A stretch of 64,000 bases of DNA from positions 1,984,001-2,048,000 of the forward strand of contig NZ_ATUP01000001.1 in the NCBI RefSeq assembly GCF_000420265.1. Direction: 5' to 3'. Source of the stretch: Oceanicaulis alexandrii DSM 11625. Its GTDB lineage: Bacteria; Pseudomonadota; Alphaproteobacteria; Caulobacterales; Maricaulaceae. Below, in pieces: positions 44,553 to 52,718 of this stretch. Made by a program: the position numbers and the translations under genes. The notes under the pieces are model-generated. The model was not told the DNA's origin. It did no database searches and saw nothing but the letters and a program-made list of their open reading frames with translations. The first letter of the stretch is position 1. The number at the start of each line of letters is the position of its first letter.

Positions 44553-45052
44553 AGAAACTGCTGGTTTTCAGACAGGGCGGCCTGCCCGCGTCTGAGCTCA
44601 CGGCAGACCAGAAACAATACAAGGCTGATCGCAAGAAAAGTCAGGGACTGCATGTCCAGCACGAGTGCGATGCCAACAGCGCCCGCGCGCCAGTTGGCGA
44701 GACTTGCGAGCAGGACGTCCCCGACCACACTCAGTCCAGCATAGACCGCCAGACCTAGCGCCAGCCGGGTGATCGCGCTGATGACGGCGTCGGGTCGTTC
44801 CTGCGCCGTATCGAGGGCGCGGACCGCGCCCCGCAATAGCCAGAGCACGGTCAGTAGCGCCGCTGTGGTCAGACTCGTCAGGATGAAATCGCTCAGGCCA
44901 ACGTGCGGGCCAGACGCGCCAAGGCTGTAGACGACCTGGAACCAGCTGCTGTCGAGATTGAACGCGGCGCCCAACCAGTACGACAGATGCGCGAGCAGGA
45001 CGAGCGCGGCCCAAAGCAGAATGCCCGCTTGCAAAAGACGTGACCGAGACAT
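44549..45052 (-). CDS. DUF2975 family membrane protein
   Basis: 167 aa with four transmembrane helices (LLQAGILLWAALVLLAHLSYWLG; FILTSLTTAALLTVLWLLRG; ITRLALGLAVYAGLSVVGDVLLA; SLTFLAISLVLFLVCREL). DUF2975 proteins are typically paired with a Cro-like regulator, as here. The molecular role is unknown; the pair resembles a membrane sensor with its regulator. The tail carries RRGQAALSENQQF. Upstream is an AT-rich region with a perfect palindrome. Confidence 0.85.
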   Translation of the reverse strand: MSRSRLLQAGILLWAALVLLAHLSYWLGAAFNLDSSWFQVVYSLGASGPHVGLSDFILTSLTTAALLTVLWLLRGAVRALDTAQERPDAVISAITRLALGLAVYAGLSVVGDVLLASLANWRAGAVGIALVLDMQSLTFLAISLVLFLVCRELRRGQAALSENQQFL

Positions 45053-45081
45053 GCTGGAAATCCAACTCCGATTGACATAAA

Positions 45082-45098
45082 TTTAAATACGATTTAAA
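45082..45098. promoter_or_regulatory. AT-rich palindrome between DUF2975/XRE and CPBP protease (putative operator)
   Basis: TTTAAAT-ACG-ATTTAAA is a perfect inverted repeat in a GC-rich genome, 30 bp before the DUF2975 start and 81 bp before the protease start. A TTGACA-like sequence (45073-45078) is next to it. Its position fits an operator for the small XRE regulator; the binding is inferred. Confidence 0.55.
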
Positions 45099-45178
45099 GA
45101 AATCGCAATCCGGCAAAGAGATGCGAGGTAAGCTCGCACAGCCGGTTGGTTGTGTCGAACAGAAAAACGAGATCAGAC

Positions 45179-45880
45179 ATGAACGGTCAGGTTCAGCTGC
45201 GCGAAGCGGCTTTGAGCATAGTCGCCATCATCGGCGGCTATTTCCTTGTGGGCTACGCCCTCAAATTCACCCTCGGGCATGCCGCCATAGGCGGTTACGC
45301 CATTTCCTGGAGCGTCTGGGCGTCTTTGATCCTGTCGCTTGGGGTGATGGGGTTCGTGTGTAAGCGCCGGGGTGCGCTGGACAGTCTGGGGCTGTCGCGT
45401 CCTCGCTCGATCCTCAAGGGTGGGCTGACCGGCCTTGTCGGAGGGGTGGTGATCTTTGCGGGCGTGGCCCTGCCCGTCTCCCTGTTGAGCGCCGCCGGCC
45501 TTATCAGCCCCCCAGCAGCCGCGTCCTCGCTTCTGGTGGAGGGGCCGAACGCCCAGCTCAGTCTGGCGCTGTCGCTGGCGGTCATGTGGATCAACGCCGC
45601 CTTTGGCGAAGAGCTGCTGTTTCGCGGTTTTCTGATGAACACGCTGATGCGGGCGCTGGGAGACACCCGCCGGGCCGGGGTCGCGGCGAGCCTGATCATC
45701 GCTCTGGCCTTCGGCGTGATGCATATGCCCTCTCAAGGGCTCTATGGCCTGGTGGTCACCGGCATTGTGGGCTTCCTGATGGGATTGCTGTTCCTGTTCG
45801 GTAAACGCAATCTCCTGCCGGTCGTCATCGCGCACGGGCTGATCAACACGGTGAGCATGATCGCGGCCTCGGCCGGTTAG
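45179..45880 (+). CDS. CPBP family intramembrane metalloprotease
   Basis: 233 aa from the ATG at 45179; the preceding in-frame sequence is polar and not conserved. Seven or so hydrophobic helices. The Abi/CAAX motif GEELLFRG (Glu144, Glu145, Arg149) is followed by the first His in FGVMHMPSQGLYG (His182) and the second in PVVIAHGLINT (His219), so all catalytic residues are present. Such proteases act in prenyl-protein processing, bacteriocin immunity or regulated proteolysis. Divergence from a DUF2975/XRE pair suggests co-regulation. Confidence 0.92.
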   Translation: MNGQVQLREAALSIVAIIGGYFLVGYALKFTLGHAAIGGYAISWSVWASLILSLGVMGFVCKRRGALDSLGLSRPRSILKGGLTGLVGGVVIFAGVALPVSLLSAAGLISPPAAASSLLVEGPNAQLSLALSLAVMWINAAFGEELLFRGFLMNTLMRALGDTRRAGVAASLIIALAFGVMHMPSQGLYGLVVTGIVGFLMGLLFLFGKRNLLPVVIAHGLINTVSMIAASAG

Positions 45881-45903
45881 GGCTCAGCGGGTAGAAAGCA
45901 CAA

Positions 45904-45934
45904 AAAACCCCGGAAGCGCGGCTTCCGGGGTTTT
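45904..45934. terminator. bidirectional terminator between CPBP gene and etfA
   Basis: A 14-bp perfect stem AAAACCCCGGAAGC / GCTTCCGGGGTTTT with a GCG loop (45918-45920) and T-runs on both strands, between the convergent stops at 45880 and 45958. Confidence 0.95.
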
Positions 45935-45957
45935 CTGTTTTCAGCTGAAGCCGCGGC

Positions 45958-46899
45958 TTAGAGGCCGACTTTGCCCAGCTCGGCTTCGAACTCGGGCACA
46001 GCCTGGAACAGGTCGGCGACGAGACCGTAATCGGCGACGGAGAAGATCGGAGCTTCCTCGTCCTTGTTGATCGCGACGATGACCTTGGAGTCCTTCATGC
46101 CGGCCAGGTGCTGGATCGCGCCGGAAATCCCGACGGCGATGTACAGCTCAGGCGCGACGACCTTGCCGGTCTGGCCGACCTGATAGTCGTTCGGCACGAA
46201 GCCCGCATCCACAGCGGCGCGCGAGGCGCCGACGGCGGCGTTGAGCTTGTCGGCGACCTTTTCGAGAATGGCGAAGTTCTCGCCATTGCCCATGCCGCGA
46301 CCGCCGGAGATGACGATCTTGGCGGCGGTCAGCTCGGGGCGGTCCGATTTGGACAGCTCTTCGGAGACGAACTCGGAGTTGGCGGAAGCCGCAGGCGCGT
46401 CGAGGCTCTCTACGGACGCCGAACCGCCATCACCCGCCTTTTCAAAGGTGGTCGGGCGCACGGTGATGACTTTCTTGGCGTCGTTGGACTTCACCGTCAG
46501 CATCGCATTGCCCGCATAGATCGGACGCACGAAGGTGTCAGCGCTTTCAACAGCGGTGATGTCGGAAATCAGCATCACGTCGAGCTTGGCGGCGACGCGC
46601 GGCATGAAGTTCTTACCCACGGTCGTCGCCGGGGTGAGAATGGCGTCGTAATCGCCAGCGATGGAGACCACGACGGCTTCCATGGCTTCGGCGAGCTTCT
46701 TCTCGAGCGTGTCGGAATCCGCGTGCAGGACCTTGGAGACGCCGTCGAGTTTGGCGGCGGCGTCGGCAACAGCGCTCGCGCCCTTGCCGGCGACCAGCAC
46801 ATGAATGTCGCCGCCGATCTTGGAGGCCGCGGTCACAGCGGCGCGCGTGGCGTCGTTGAGTTCCGCGTTGTCGTGCTCAGCAATAACCAGAACAGTCAT
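45958..46899 (-). CDS. etfA: electron transfer flavoprotein alpha subunit
   Basis: 313 aa. The N-terminal ETF domain ([22 protein letters not shown]) precedes the FAD-binding C-terminal domain with [27 protein letters not shown] and [41 protein letters not shown], which contains the TGKxVxPxLYIAxGISG signature. With EtfB it carries electrons from acyl-CoA dehydrogenases to ETF:ubiquinone oxidoreductase. It is one base downstream of etfB. Confidence 0.97.
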   Translation of the reverse strand: MTVLVIAEHDNAELNDATRAAVTAASKIGGDIHVLVAGKGASAVADAAAKLDGVSKVLHADSDTLEKKLAEAMEAVVVSIAGDYDAILTPATTVGKNFMPRVAAKLDVMLISDITAVESADTFVRPIYAGNAMLTVKSNDAKKVITVRPTTFEKAGDGGSASVESLDAPAASANSEFVSEELSKSDRPELTAAKIVISGGRGMGNGENFAILEKVADKLNAAVGASRAAVDAGFVPNDYQVGQTGKVVAPELYIAVGISGAIQHLAGMKDSKVIVAINKDEEAPIFSVADYGLVADLFQAVPEFEAELGKVGL

Positions 46900-46900
46900 T

Positions 46901-47650
46901 TTAGATCACCCCCGCTTCGTTCTTCAGCTTGTCGACCAGCTCTGCGACGGTCTCGACCTTGACGCCGGCTTCACGCTTGGGCGGCTCGGAGACCTTGACC
47001 ACGTCCAGGCGCGGCGTGATGTCCACGCCGAAATCGTCCGGGGTCTTGGCGTCGATCGGCTTGCGCTTGGCCTTCATGATGTTGGGCAGAGACGCGTAAC
47101 GCGGCTCATTCAGGCGCAGATCGGTGGTGATGATCGCCGGGGACGGAATGGCGAGGGTCTGCAGACCGCCGTCAATCTCGCGGGTCACCTTGAAGCCGGA
47201 ATCGGTTTTCTCGACTTCAGAGGCGAAGGTGGCCTGCGGCCAGCCCATCAGGGCGGCGAGCATCTGACCGGTGGCGTTGGCGTCGTCGTCAATCGCCTGC
47301 TTGCCCAGAAGGACCAGCTCGGGGGATTCCGCTTCCACCACGCCTTTGAGGATTTTCGCCACGGCGAGCGGTTCAACCGTCGCGTCCGTGGTCACATGGA
47401 TGCCGCGATCCGCGCCCATGGCGAGCGCAGTGCGGATCGTCTCCTGAGCCTGGGCCGGACCGATGGAGACCACGACGATCTCTTCGGCGACGCCCTTTTC
47501 CTTCAGCCGGATCGCTTCTTCGACAGCGATCTCGCAGAAGGGGTTCATGCTCATCTTGACGTTGGCCAGGTCGACCCCGGTCTGATCCGGTTTGACGCGG
47601 ACCTTCACGTTGTAATCGACTACCCGTTTGACGGGGACGAGGATCTTCAT
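46901..47650 (-). CDS. etfB: electron transfer flavoprotein beta subunit
   Basis: 249 aa from the ATG at 47650 ([20 protein letters not shown]), the family's fixed N-terminus; longer open sequence upstream is not conserved. [31 protein letters not shown] and [33 protein letters not shown] (AMP-binding) are canonical. It forms the etfBA operon with one base between the genes. Confidence 0.97.
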   Translation of the reverse strand: MKILVPVKRVVDYNVKVRVKPDQTGVDLANVKMSMNPFCEIAVEEAIRLKEKGVAEEIVVVSIGPAQAQETIRTALAMGADRGIHVTTDATVEPLAVAKILKGVVEAESPELVLLGKQAIDDDANATGQMLAALMGWPQATFASEVEKTDSGFKVTREIDGGLQTLAIPSPAIITTDLRLNEPRYASLPNIMKAKRKPIDAKTPDDFGVDITPRLDVVKVSEPPKREAGVKVETVAELVDKLKNEAGVI

Positions 47651-47938
47651 CGACGGCTCCGGTTTCTCTTCGTTTGAACTGCTCGGCGCGAGGGAGCCGA
47701 TTGCTCCCGAGACCTGGCGCCGACTATGGTCAGGCTTGAACTTAGGCGCGGAAACTGCCCTTGCCACCCCCATAAGTCAACGCGGCATGCCTGAAGGTCC
47801 GGACAAGACGTTGCAGCGCAGCACTCGGAACCTGCGACAGCCGCCTCACCCTGCGGGGAGCGGACATGAAAACGGCCGGCGCTCACGATGGAGGCCGGCC
47901 GTTGATCGCGCCATCAGAAACAAGACGCTTCTGGCTGA
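47651..47938. other. etfB-YceI intergenic region (288 bp)
   Basis: No gene found. It holds the etfB promoter region on its left part and the YceI terminator hairpin (47871-47903) on its right. Short open frames here lack a ribosome-binding site and have no recognisable product. Confidence 0.5.
47868..47903 (-). terminator. terminator after YceI gene
   Basis: AACGGCCGGC (47871-47880) pairs with GCCGGCCGTT (47894-47903). On the minus strand the stem is followed by TTTTCATG. It is almost the same stem as the terminator at 25934-25966. Confidence 0.85.
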
Positions 47939-48547
47939 TTATTCTTCAGTGACGACGGTCAGCTCGGTGTTGATCTCGATGCGGACTTCATCAGAGACAG
48001 CCGGGGCCGCGTAGCCCAGACCCCATTGCGAGCGAAGAATCTCGCCGGTGGCTGTGAAACCTGCAGTGGGGGTCTCGGAGAACGGGTTCGGGCCGCGCTG
48101 GTTCAGCGTAACGTCCAGGGTCACCGGATGGGTCTGACCCAGCAGCGTAAGATCGCCCATCATCTGGCCGGTTTCGCCATCCTCGGTTTCAAAGCCGGTG
48201 GCGACAAAGCGCGCGGTCGGATATTCGGCGATGTTGAACAGGTCCGGCGAGCTCAGATGGCCCACGAAACGGTCCTGATCTGCGCCAACCCAGAAGCCGT
48301 CTGCAAGATTGAACGTCACGTCCACAGTGGAGTTCGCAGGCTCTTCAAAGTCCAGCATCAGAACGCCGTCGAAATCGGTGAACTGGATGGCCTGATGGGA
48401 GAACCCCAGATGGGTCCAGGTCGCGCGGATCGCAGTGTGAGTCTTGTCAAACTCGTACTCGACCGGATCAGCGAAAGCTGAGGGGGTGAGTGCGGCGGCG
48501 CCCAGGAAGGCCGCGAGCGAGGCGGCGGCGTATGCGGTCTTCATCAT
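47939..48547 (-). CDS. YceI family periplasmic protein
   Basis: 202 aa. Signal peptide cleaved near AFAD (residue about 27), then the lipocalin-like YceI domain: VEYEFDKTHTAIRATWTHLGFSHQAIQFTDFDGVLMLD and ADQDRFVGHLSSPDLFNIAEYPTARFVATGFE, then VTLDVTLNQRGPNP. YceI proteins bind polyisoprenoids and are induced by base or osmotic stress. It is a single gene with its own terminator. The ATG pair at 48547/48544 leaves a one-codon ambiguity. Confidence 0.94.
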   Translation of the reverse strand: MMKTAYAAASLAAFLGAAALTPSAFADPVEYEFDKTHTAIRATWTHLGFSHQAIQFTDFDGVLMLDFEEPANSTVDVTFNLADGFWVGADQDRFVGHLSSPDLFNIAEYPTARFVATGFETEDGETGQMMGDLTLLGQTHPVTLDVTLNQRGPNPFSETPTAGFTATGEILRSQWGLGYAAPAVSDEVRIEINTELTVVTEE

Positions 48548-48705
48548 GCTCTGTCCCTATATGTGAACTGCGTAACTGCGGCGACGGGCCGCACGCTGAT
48601 ACATAGGGAGGGGCGCCCGCCTATTGCTACCCGTCTGGCGTGAATTTCGTTGTTTCCGGAATGGAAACGCTTCACGAGTTGGTGAGCGGGCGGCGTTTTC
48701 GAGCG

Positions 48706-49281
48706 TCAGCGGTTCGCGCCGGGAATCCACTTCACATCGCGCGCGCCGTCATCATTGGCGATCCGCGCCGCCACGAACAGATAATCAGACACACGGTTGA
48801 GATAGGTGATCGCCGGCGCGCCCACGACGTCGCCCCGGCTCGCCAACTCGACGGTCCGGCGTTCGGCGCGGCGGGCGATGGTGCGGGCCAGATGCAGGCG
48901 CGCGGACAATTCCGCGCCGCCGGGCAGAATGAAGCTGTCCAGCGGTTCCAGCTTTTCATTGTGGGCGTCGATGCGCGCTTCCAGCCAGTCGGTCTGCGCA
49001 GGCGTCATGCGCAGAGGCTCCCAGTCGAGCGTTTCACCCCGGTCCGGTACGCACAGATCCGCGCCCAGATCAAAGAGGTCATTCTGGATGCGCGTCAGCT
49101 CAGGCGTCAGCGGGTGGTCGTCTCCTGCGCCGCAAACCGCCAGGCCTAACGCGGCGTTCAGTTCGTCCACCGCGCCATAGGCCTCGACCCGAAGGTCGTG
49201 CTTGTCGGTCTCGCTCATATCGCCCAGCCGGGTGCGGCCCTTGTCACCGGTGCGCGTATAAATTTTCGTGAGCCGGACCAT
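48706..49281 (-). CDS. cob(I)yrinic acid a,c-diamide adenosyltransferase, PduO type
   Basis: 191 aa from the ATG at 49281, fixed by GGAGAG upstream and the family N-terminus MVRLTKIYTRTGDKGRTRLGD (ATP-binding). Further blocks are VEAYGAVDELNAALGLA, LTRIQNDLFDLGADLCVP, FILPGGAELSARLHLARTIARRAERR (the catalytic Arg region) and YLNRVSDYLFVAARI. It adenosylates cob(I)alamin for B12-dependent enzymes. In many alphaproteobacteria this gene lies with a HIG1-type gene and etfBA; here they are near but interrupted. Confidence 0.94.
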   Translation of the reverse strand: MVRLTKIYTRTGDKGRTRLGDMSETDKHDLRVEAYGAVDELNAALGLAVCGAGDDHPLTPELTRIQNDLFDLGADLCVPDRGETLDWEPLRMTPAQTDWLEARIDAHNEKLEPLDSFILPGGAELSARLHLARTIARRAERRTVELASRGDVVGAPAITYLNRVSDYLFVAARIANDDGARDVKWIPGANR

Positions 49282-49445
49282 GGCGCTCTCCTTTGATTGC
49301 ACGGGCAAACTATCGAGCGGACTGAACTAGGACAATGGGCGGCTGCCGCCCATTGGTGTCACCTAGAAGTTACTCTTGACGGGGGCTTTTCAGGCTGGCA
49401 GAACTCAAAAAGTCACCTTTGCGTAACACACATCAGGAGCCTGAC

Positions 49446-50543
49446 ATGAAAGTCTTGTTCGCTGCGACGGCGCTGGCCTGCCTGCCGGTCGCCCATGCCC
49501 AGCCGCTGACGGAGTTGCAGTCAGTTGCGGATTCAGCGCTCACGGAAAGCGGCGCTCCGGCTGCAGGCGTGGCGTGGGTGACGCGCGCCGGGGAGCGCAG
49601 CGTCGCCGTGGCAGGCGTGCGCAGTCTGGACGCGCCAGACCAAGTGACGTCAGACGATCTGTGGCATCTGGGGTCAAACACCAAGGCGATGACGGCGACG
49701 CTTGCGGCGCGCCTGGTGGAAGCGGGCGTGATCGATTGGGACACGACGCTGGGCGAGGCGCTGTCAGACTTGGGGCTTGAAATCCGTGCGGAGTTCGGAC
49801 CGGCGACGCTGGCGGATCTGCTGCACCATCGCTCCGGGCTGCCGGCTAATCTGGGACGGTTCTCGACGATTCGTTTTCTGGGATCCGATGACAGCCGCGA
49901 CGTTCAGGAGGACCGTCTCCGCTACGCCGAAATCATTCTGGCGCAAGAGCCGGCACAGCCGCGCGGCGCGTTCGTTTATTCCAACGCCGGGTATGTCATC
50001 GCCGCATTGATGATGGAGCAGGCCGCGGGCCAGCCTTACGAGACGCTGATGCGCGAAGAGGTGTTCTCACCCCTGGGCATGGACAGCGCAGGCTGGGGGC
50101 CGCCGGGCGAGGTGGGCGCGAATGACCAGCCGCGTGGTCATGGCGCGGGCTTGTTTGGCGGTTTGTCAGCGCGAGAGCCGGACGAGAGAGCGGATAACCC
50201 GCCCGTTTTAAACTCGGCGGGCCGGGCGCATATGACCCTTGATGACGTGCTGGATTTTCTTCAGGCGCATCTGGCCGCTGAAGACGGGCCGTATCTCAGT
50301 GCGCGCAGTTGGGAGACCCTGCATCGGCCAGTGGGAGAGGAAGCCTACGCCATGGGATGGGGCGTCACCTCAGAGGGCGCGCTGGGCCATAGCGGCTCCA
50401 ATACCATGTGGTTGATCCGGGCGCGCATCAATCCGGTGCAAGGCCGCGCTGCGGCGGCTGTCGTCAATGATGGACGGATTCAGCAAATGTCGCCGGTTCT
50501 GGGAGACGCGCTGACGCACATGCTGGAGGCGGAGACGCCCTAG
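49446..50543 (+). CDS. class C beta-lactamase-like serine hydrolase
   Basis: 365 aa from the ATG at 49446, chosen for AGGAG upstream and a signal peptide (VLFAATALACLPVAHAQ). The active-site SxxK is LGSNTKAMTATLAARL (Ser77, Lys80), the YxN motif is VYSNAGYVIAALMM (Tyr178, Asn180) and the third element is LGHSGSNTMW. This matches the beta-lactamase/penicillin-binding-like esterase family. It may be an esterase, D-aminopeptidase or peptidase; beta-lactam resistance is not implied. It lies between the adenosyltransferase (divergent) and the HIG1 gene (convergent). Confidence 0.9.
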   Translation: MKVLFAATALACLPVAHAQPLTELQSVADSALTESGAPAAGVAWVTRAGERSVAVAGVRSLDAPDQVTSDDLWHLGSNTKAMTATLAARLVEAGVIDWDTTLGEALSDLGLEIRAEFGPATLADLLHHRSGLPANLGRFSTIRFLGSDDSRDVQEDRLRYAEIILAQEPAQPRGAFVYSNAGYVIAALMMEQAAGQPYETLMREEVFSPLGMDSAGWGPPGEVGANDQPRGHGAGLFGGLSAREPDERADNPPVLNSAGRAHMTLDDVLDFLQAHLAAEDGPYLSARSWETLHRPVGEEAYAMGWGVTSEGALGHSGSNTMWLIRARINPVQGRAAAAVVNDGRIQQMSPVLGDALTHMLEAETP

Positions 50544-50755
50544 GCGCCCAGCTGGTTTTTCAGCCAGAAGCCGGCGACCAGCACCAGAATGGCGACGAAC
50601 TGGATCGCCACGCGCGCCCGCATGAGCTTGTTGGACCAGGACCGTCCGAACTCTCCACCCTTGAACAGGGAGAAAATCCCGACGCACAGGACAACAAAGA
50701 CGACAACGAGCAGGATGTAGAGCAGGATATCGACGACTGTGATCATGTCGCTCAT
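50540..50755 (-). CDS. HIG1-domain twin transmembrane protein
   Basis: 71 aa from the ATG at 50755. Two transmembrane helices (DILLYILLVVVFVVLCVGIFSLF and VAIQFVAILVLVAGFWL) flank the conserved basic loop SNKLMRARVAIQF, as in HIG1-domain proteins, which in mitochondria associate with respiratory complexes. It sits close to the cobalamin adenosyltransferase as in relatives. Its stop shares the bases CTAG with the convergent serine hydrolase gene. Confidence 0.87.
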   Translation of the reverse strand: MSDMITVVDILLYILLVVVFVVLCVGIFSLFKGGEFGRSWSNKLMRARVAIQFVAILVLVAGFWLKNQLGA

Positions 50756-50941
50756 GTAGGCTGGAAGCCTCAAGCTGGCAATGGCGCGGTCTCAGACCAG
50801 TCAGAAGGTCGCACTACTTCCGCGATAGGATAAATAATACTCGCCTTTGGCGGGCATAATGAAGGCGCTGCCTGTTCATCTGAATGGAAAGCCCTCATAC
50901 TCCGCGAATCGATGAATGCATTTAACGCCAGGACGAACGAA

Positions 50942-51565
50942 ATGCGTGATCTTGCCGGGGGCCGCGTAACGCGCCGTGATATGAGGCGCGAAGCGACGAA
51001 GGCCGCTGTTCTTGAAGCGGCCGAAAAAGTCTTCCTGTCCCAAGGTTATGAAGGGGCGACCATCAAGGCCATCGCCGATGAAGCCGGCGTGTCTCCGGGG
51101 ACCGTTCTGAACGCGGAACCCTCCAAGGCGGCTTTGCTGATGGCTATTCTGAGCAATGAAGTCGAAATCATTGCGGAATCTGTCGAGCAGATGGAAGCGG
51201 CGCTGTCAGGCGGTCTGGCTGACCGGATCATCGCGCTGTTGCAGATCATGCTTGAAGCCCAGTCGCGCAATAGCGAGCTGTTCGCCGCCGCAGTAGGCCA
51301 TAGCTGGATGGTGGCCGACCCCACCTATCAAGCTGCATTTGACCAGATGGAGCTCGCCTGGCGGCCTATCCGTCGCGTCATTGAATCAGGGATCGCCTCT
51401 GGTGAGCTGCGACAGGATGTCAGCCCGGACACGATTATCGCTGTCCTCAGCGATCAGTTCCTGGGCGCGATGCGCGCCAAGCGCCGCAGCGAATACGAAG
51501 AGCGTCCCATGGTGTCTCTCGAGGAGCGCGTCCGCCTGGTGATCGAGGGAATTCTGACGCGCTAG
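50942..51565 (+). CDS. TetR/AcrR family transcriptional regulator
   Basis: 207 aa from the ATG at 50942, with AGGACGA upstream; an in-frame ATG at 50912 lacks one. The HTH region is ATKAAVLEAAEKVFLSQGYEGATIKAIADEAGVSPGTVLNAEPSKAALL (residues about 20-67). The C-terminal helical domain has a TetR_C-like pattern (DRIIALLQIMLEAQSRNSELFA). It is convergent with the Rieske oxygenase operon, so a regulatory link is possible but unproven. Confidence 0.9.
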   Translation: MRDLAGGRVTRRDMRREATKAAVLEAAEKVFLSQGYEGATIKAIADEAGVSPGTVLNAEPSKAALLMAILSNEVEIIAESVEQMEAALSGGLADRIIALLQIMLEAQSRNSELFAAAVGHSWMVADPTYQAAFDQMELAWRPIRRVIESGIASGELRQDVSPDTIIAVLSDQFLGAMRAKRRSEYEERPMVSLEERVRLVIEGILTR

Positions 51566-51569
51566 GCGT

Positions 51570-52718
51570 CTAGGTTCTCCAACGCAGGACGGCGGGTTTG
51601 ACGGGGTTCTTGAACGCCCGGCCTTCCGCCTTCGCACTCATCCATTCGCGCTTGAGCCGCCGGTACCAGACCATCAGCGTATCGGCGTCCGGGATCTGCA
51701 TCAGCGGCGGATCATAGGACAGGCCTTCGCCTTGGAGCTTCATGATCCGGGCGTCCTGCTGCAGGAAGGCATGGGTGAAGGGACGGGCGATCAGCTTCAC
51801 CAGGTTCAGGATCGGCACGTCCCAGTACATGATCTCGCGGATTTCACACAGATTTTCATCAATCGGCGTGATCGCCGCCAGCCCGATGAAGCCGTACTTC
51901 TCGTTGCGGATGGATTCCGAGCGCAGGCCGGGCAGCAGGAACTGGATCTCCACCCGGATCTCGCCGCCGATAATGTTGTAAATGTAGGAATTGACCGGCT
52001 TGTGAGAGAGCATGGTGAAGCCCATCTCGCTGGGCGCGTAATGCTTCTCTTTTTCCTTCAGCGTTTTGGAGCTGCGCCAGAGCGGGCTCTTGTGCACAAA
52101 AGGCGTATGGGCCGGGTCCAGAAGGCCGATCACGGCGTGGTCCTGGTGACAGGCCAGTTCGGCGCGCTGGACGAACTTCACCTTGCCTTCGCTCTGGCCC
52201 TTGTGAAGCACCATATTCTCAAAACGCGGCGGTTCGCTGTCGGGTTCGCTCGCCGGGTCGGTGGGCATATAGATCCAGACCAGCCCGTCCTGTTCGCGCA
52301 GGGCGTATTTGCGCACCTGGATCTTGCTCAGGTCAAAGGGCTGCCCCTCCACCAGTGACGGAATATGTGCGCAGCCGCCATCCGTGCGGAAGCGCCAGCC
52401 ATGATAGGGGCATTCCACGGTCTTGCCGCCATCGGGCTCGTCCAGCATCTGTCCTGAAGACAGCGGCACGGCCCGGTGCGGACACAGATCGCGCAGGGCG
52501 AAGGGGGCGCCGCGCCCGTCGCGCCCCATGACGATGGGTTCGCTCAGGAACTTCTTCTTGTAGAGCTTGCCCGCTTTCAGCTCGTCAGACGTCATCGCCA
52601 CATACCAGATGTCGCGGATCAGCGGGCCGCCCAAAGCGCGGAACGGGTCGTCGCCGGTCTTGGGCGTGGACGAGGCGCCCGGGGCGCTGGCGGAGGCGGA
52701 AGCGGCGGTGTCGGTCAT
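51570..52718 (-). CDS. Rieske [2Fe-2S] oxygenase, VanA-like alpha subunit
   Basis: 382 aa. The N-terminal Rieske domain has LRDLCPHRAVPLSSGQ (Cys79, His81) and VECPYHGWRF (Cys103, His106). The catalytic mononuclear-iron region has LDPAHTPFVHKS with His204 and His209, preceded by a bridging Asp201. The layout matches vanillate O-demethylase and related aryl-ether or steroid oxygenases. A reductase partner is not adjacent, so electrons must come from elsewhere. It is coupled by a 4-base overlap to the EamA transporter gene upstream. Confidence 0.93.
   Translation of the reverse strand: MTDTAASASASAPGASSTPKTGDDPFRALGGPLIRDIWYVAMTSDELKAGKLYKKKFLSEPIVMGRDGRGAPFALRDLCPHRAVPLSSGQMLDEPDGGKTVECPYHGWRFRTDGGCAHIPSLVEGQPFDLSKIQVRKYALREQDGLVWIYMPTDPASEPDSEPPRFENMVLHKGQSEGKVKFVQRAELACHQDHAVIGLLDPAHTPFVHKSPLWRSSKTLKEKEKHYAPSEMGFTMLSHKPVNSYIYNIIGGEIRVEIQFLLPGLRSESIRNEKYGFIGLAAITPIDENLCEIREIMYWDVPILNLVKLIARPFTHAFLQQDARIMKLQGEGLSYDPPLMQIPDADTLMVWYRRLKREWMSAKAEGRAFKNPVKPAVLRWRT

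Noticed and set aside
49446-50543. True beta-lactamase conferring antibiotic resistance
   Set aside because: SxxK and YxN are shared by many esterases and peptidases. There is no ampR neighbour, so resistance is not supported.
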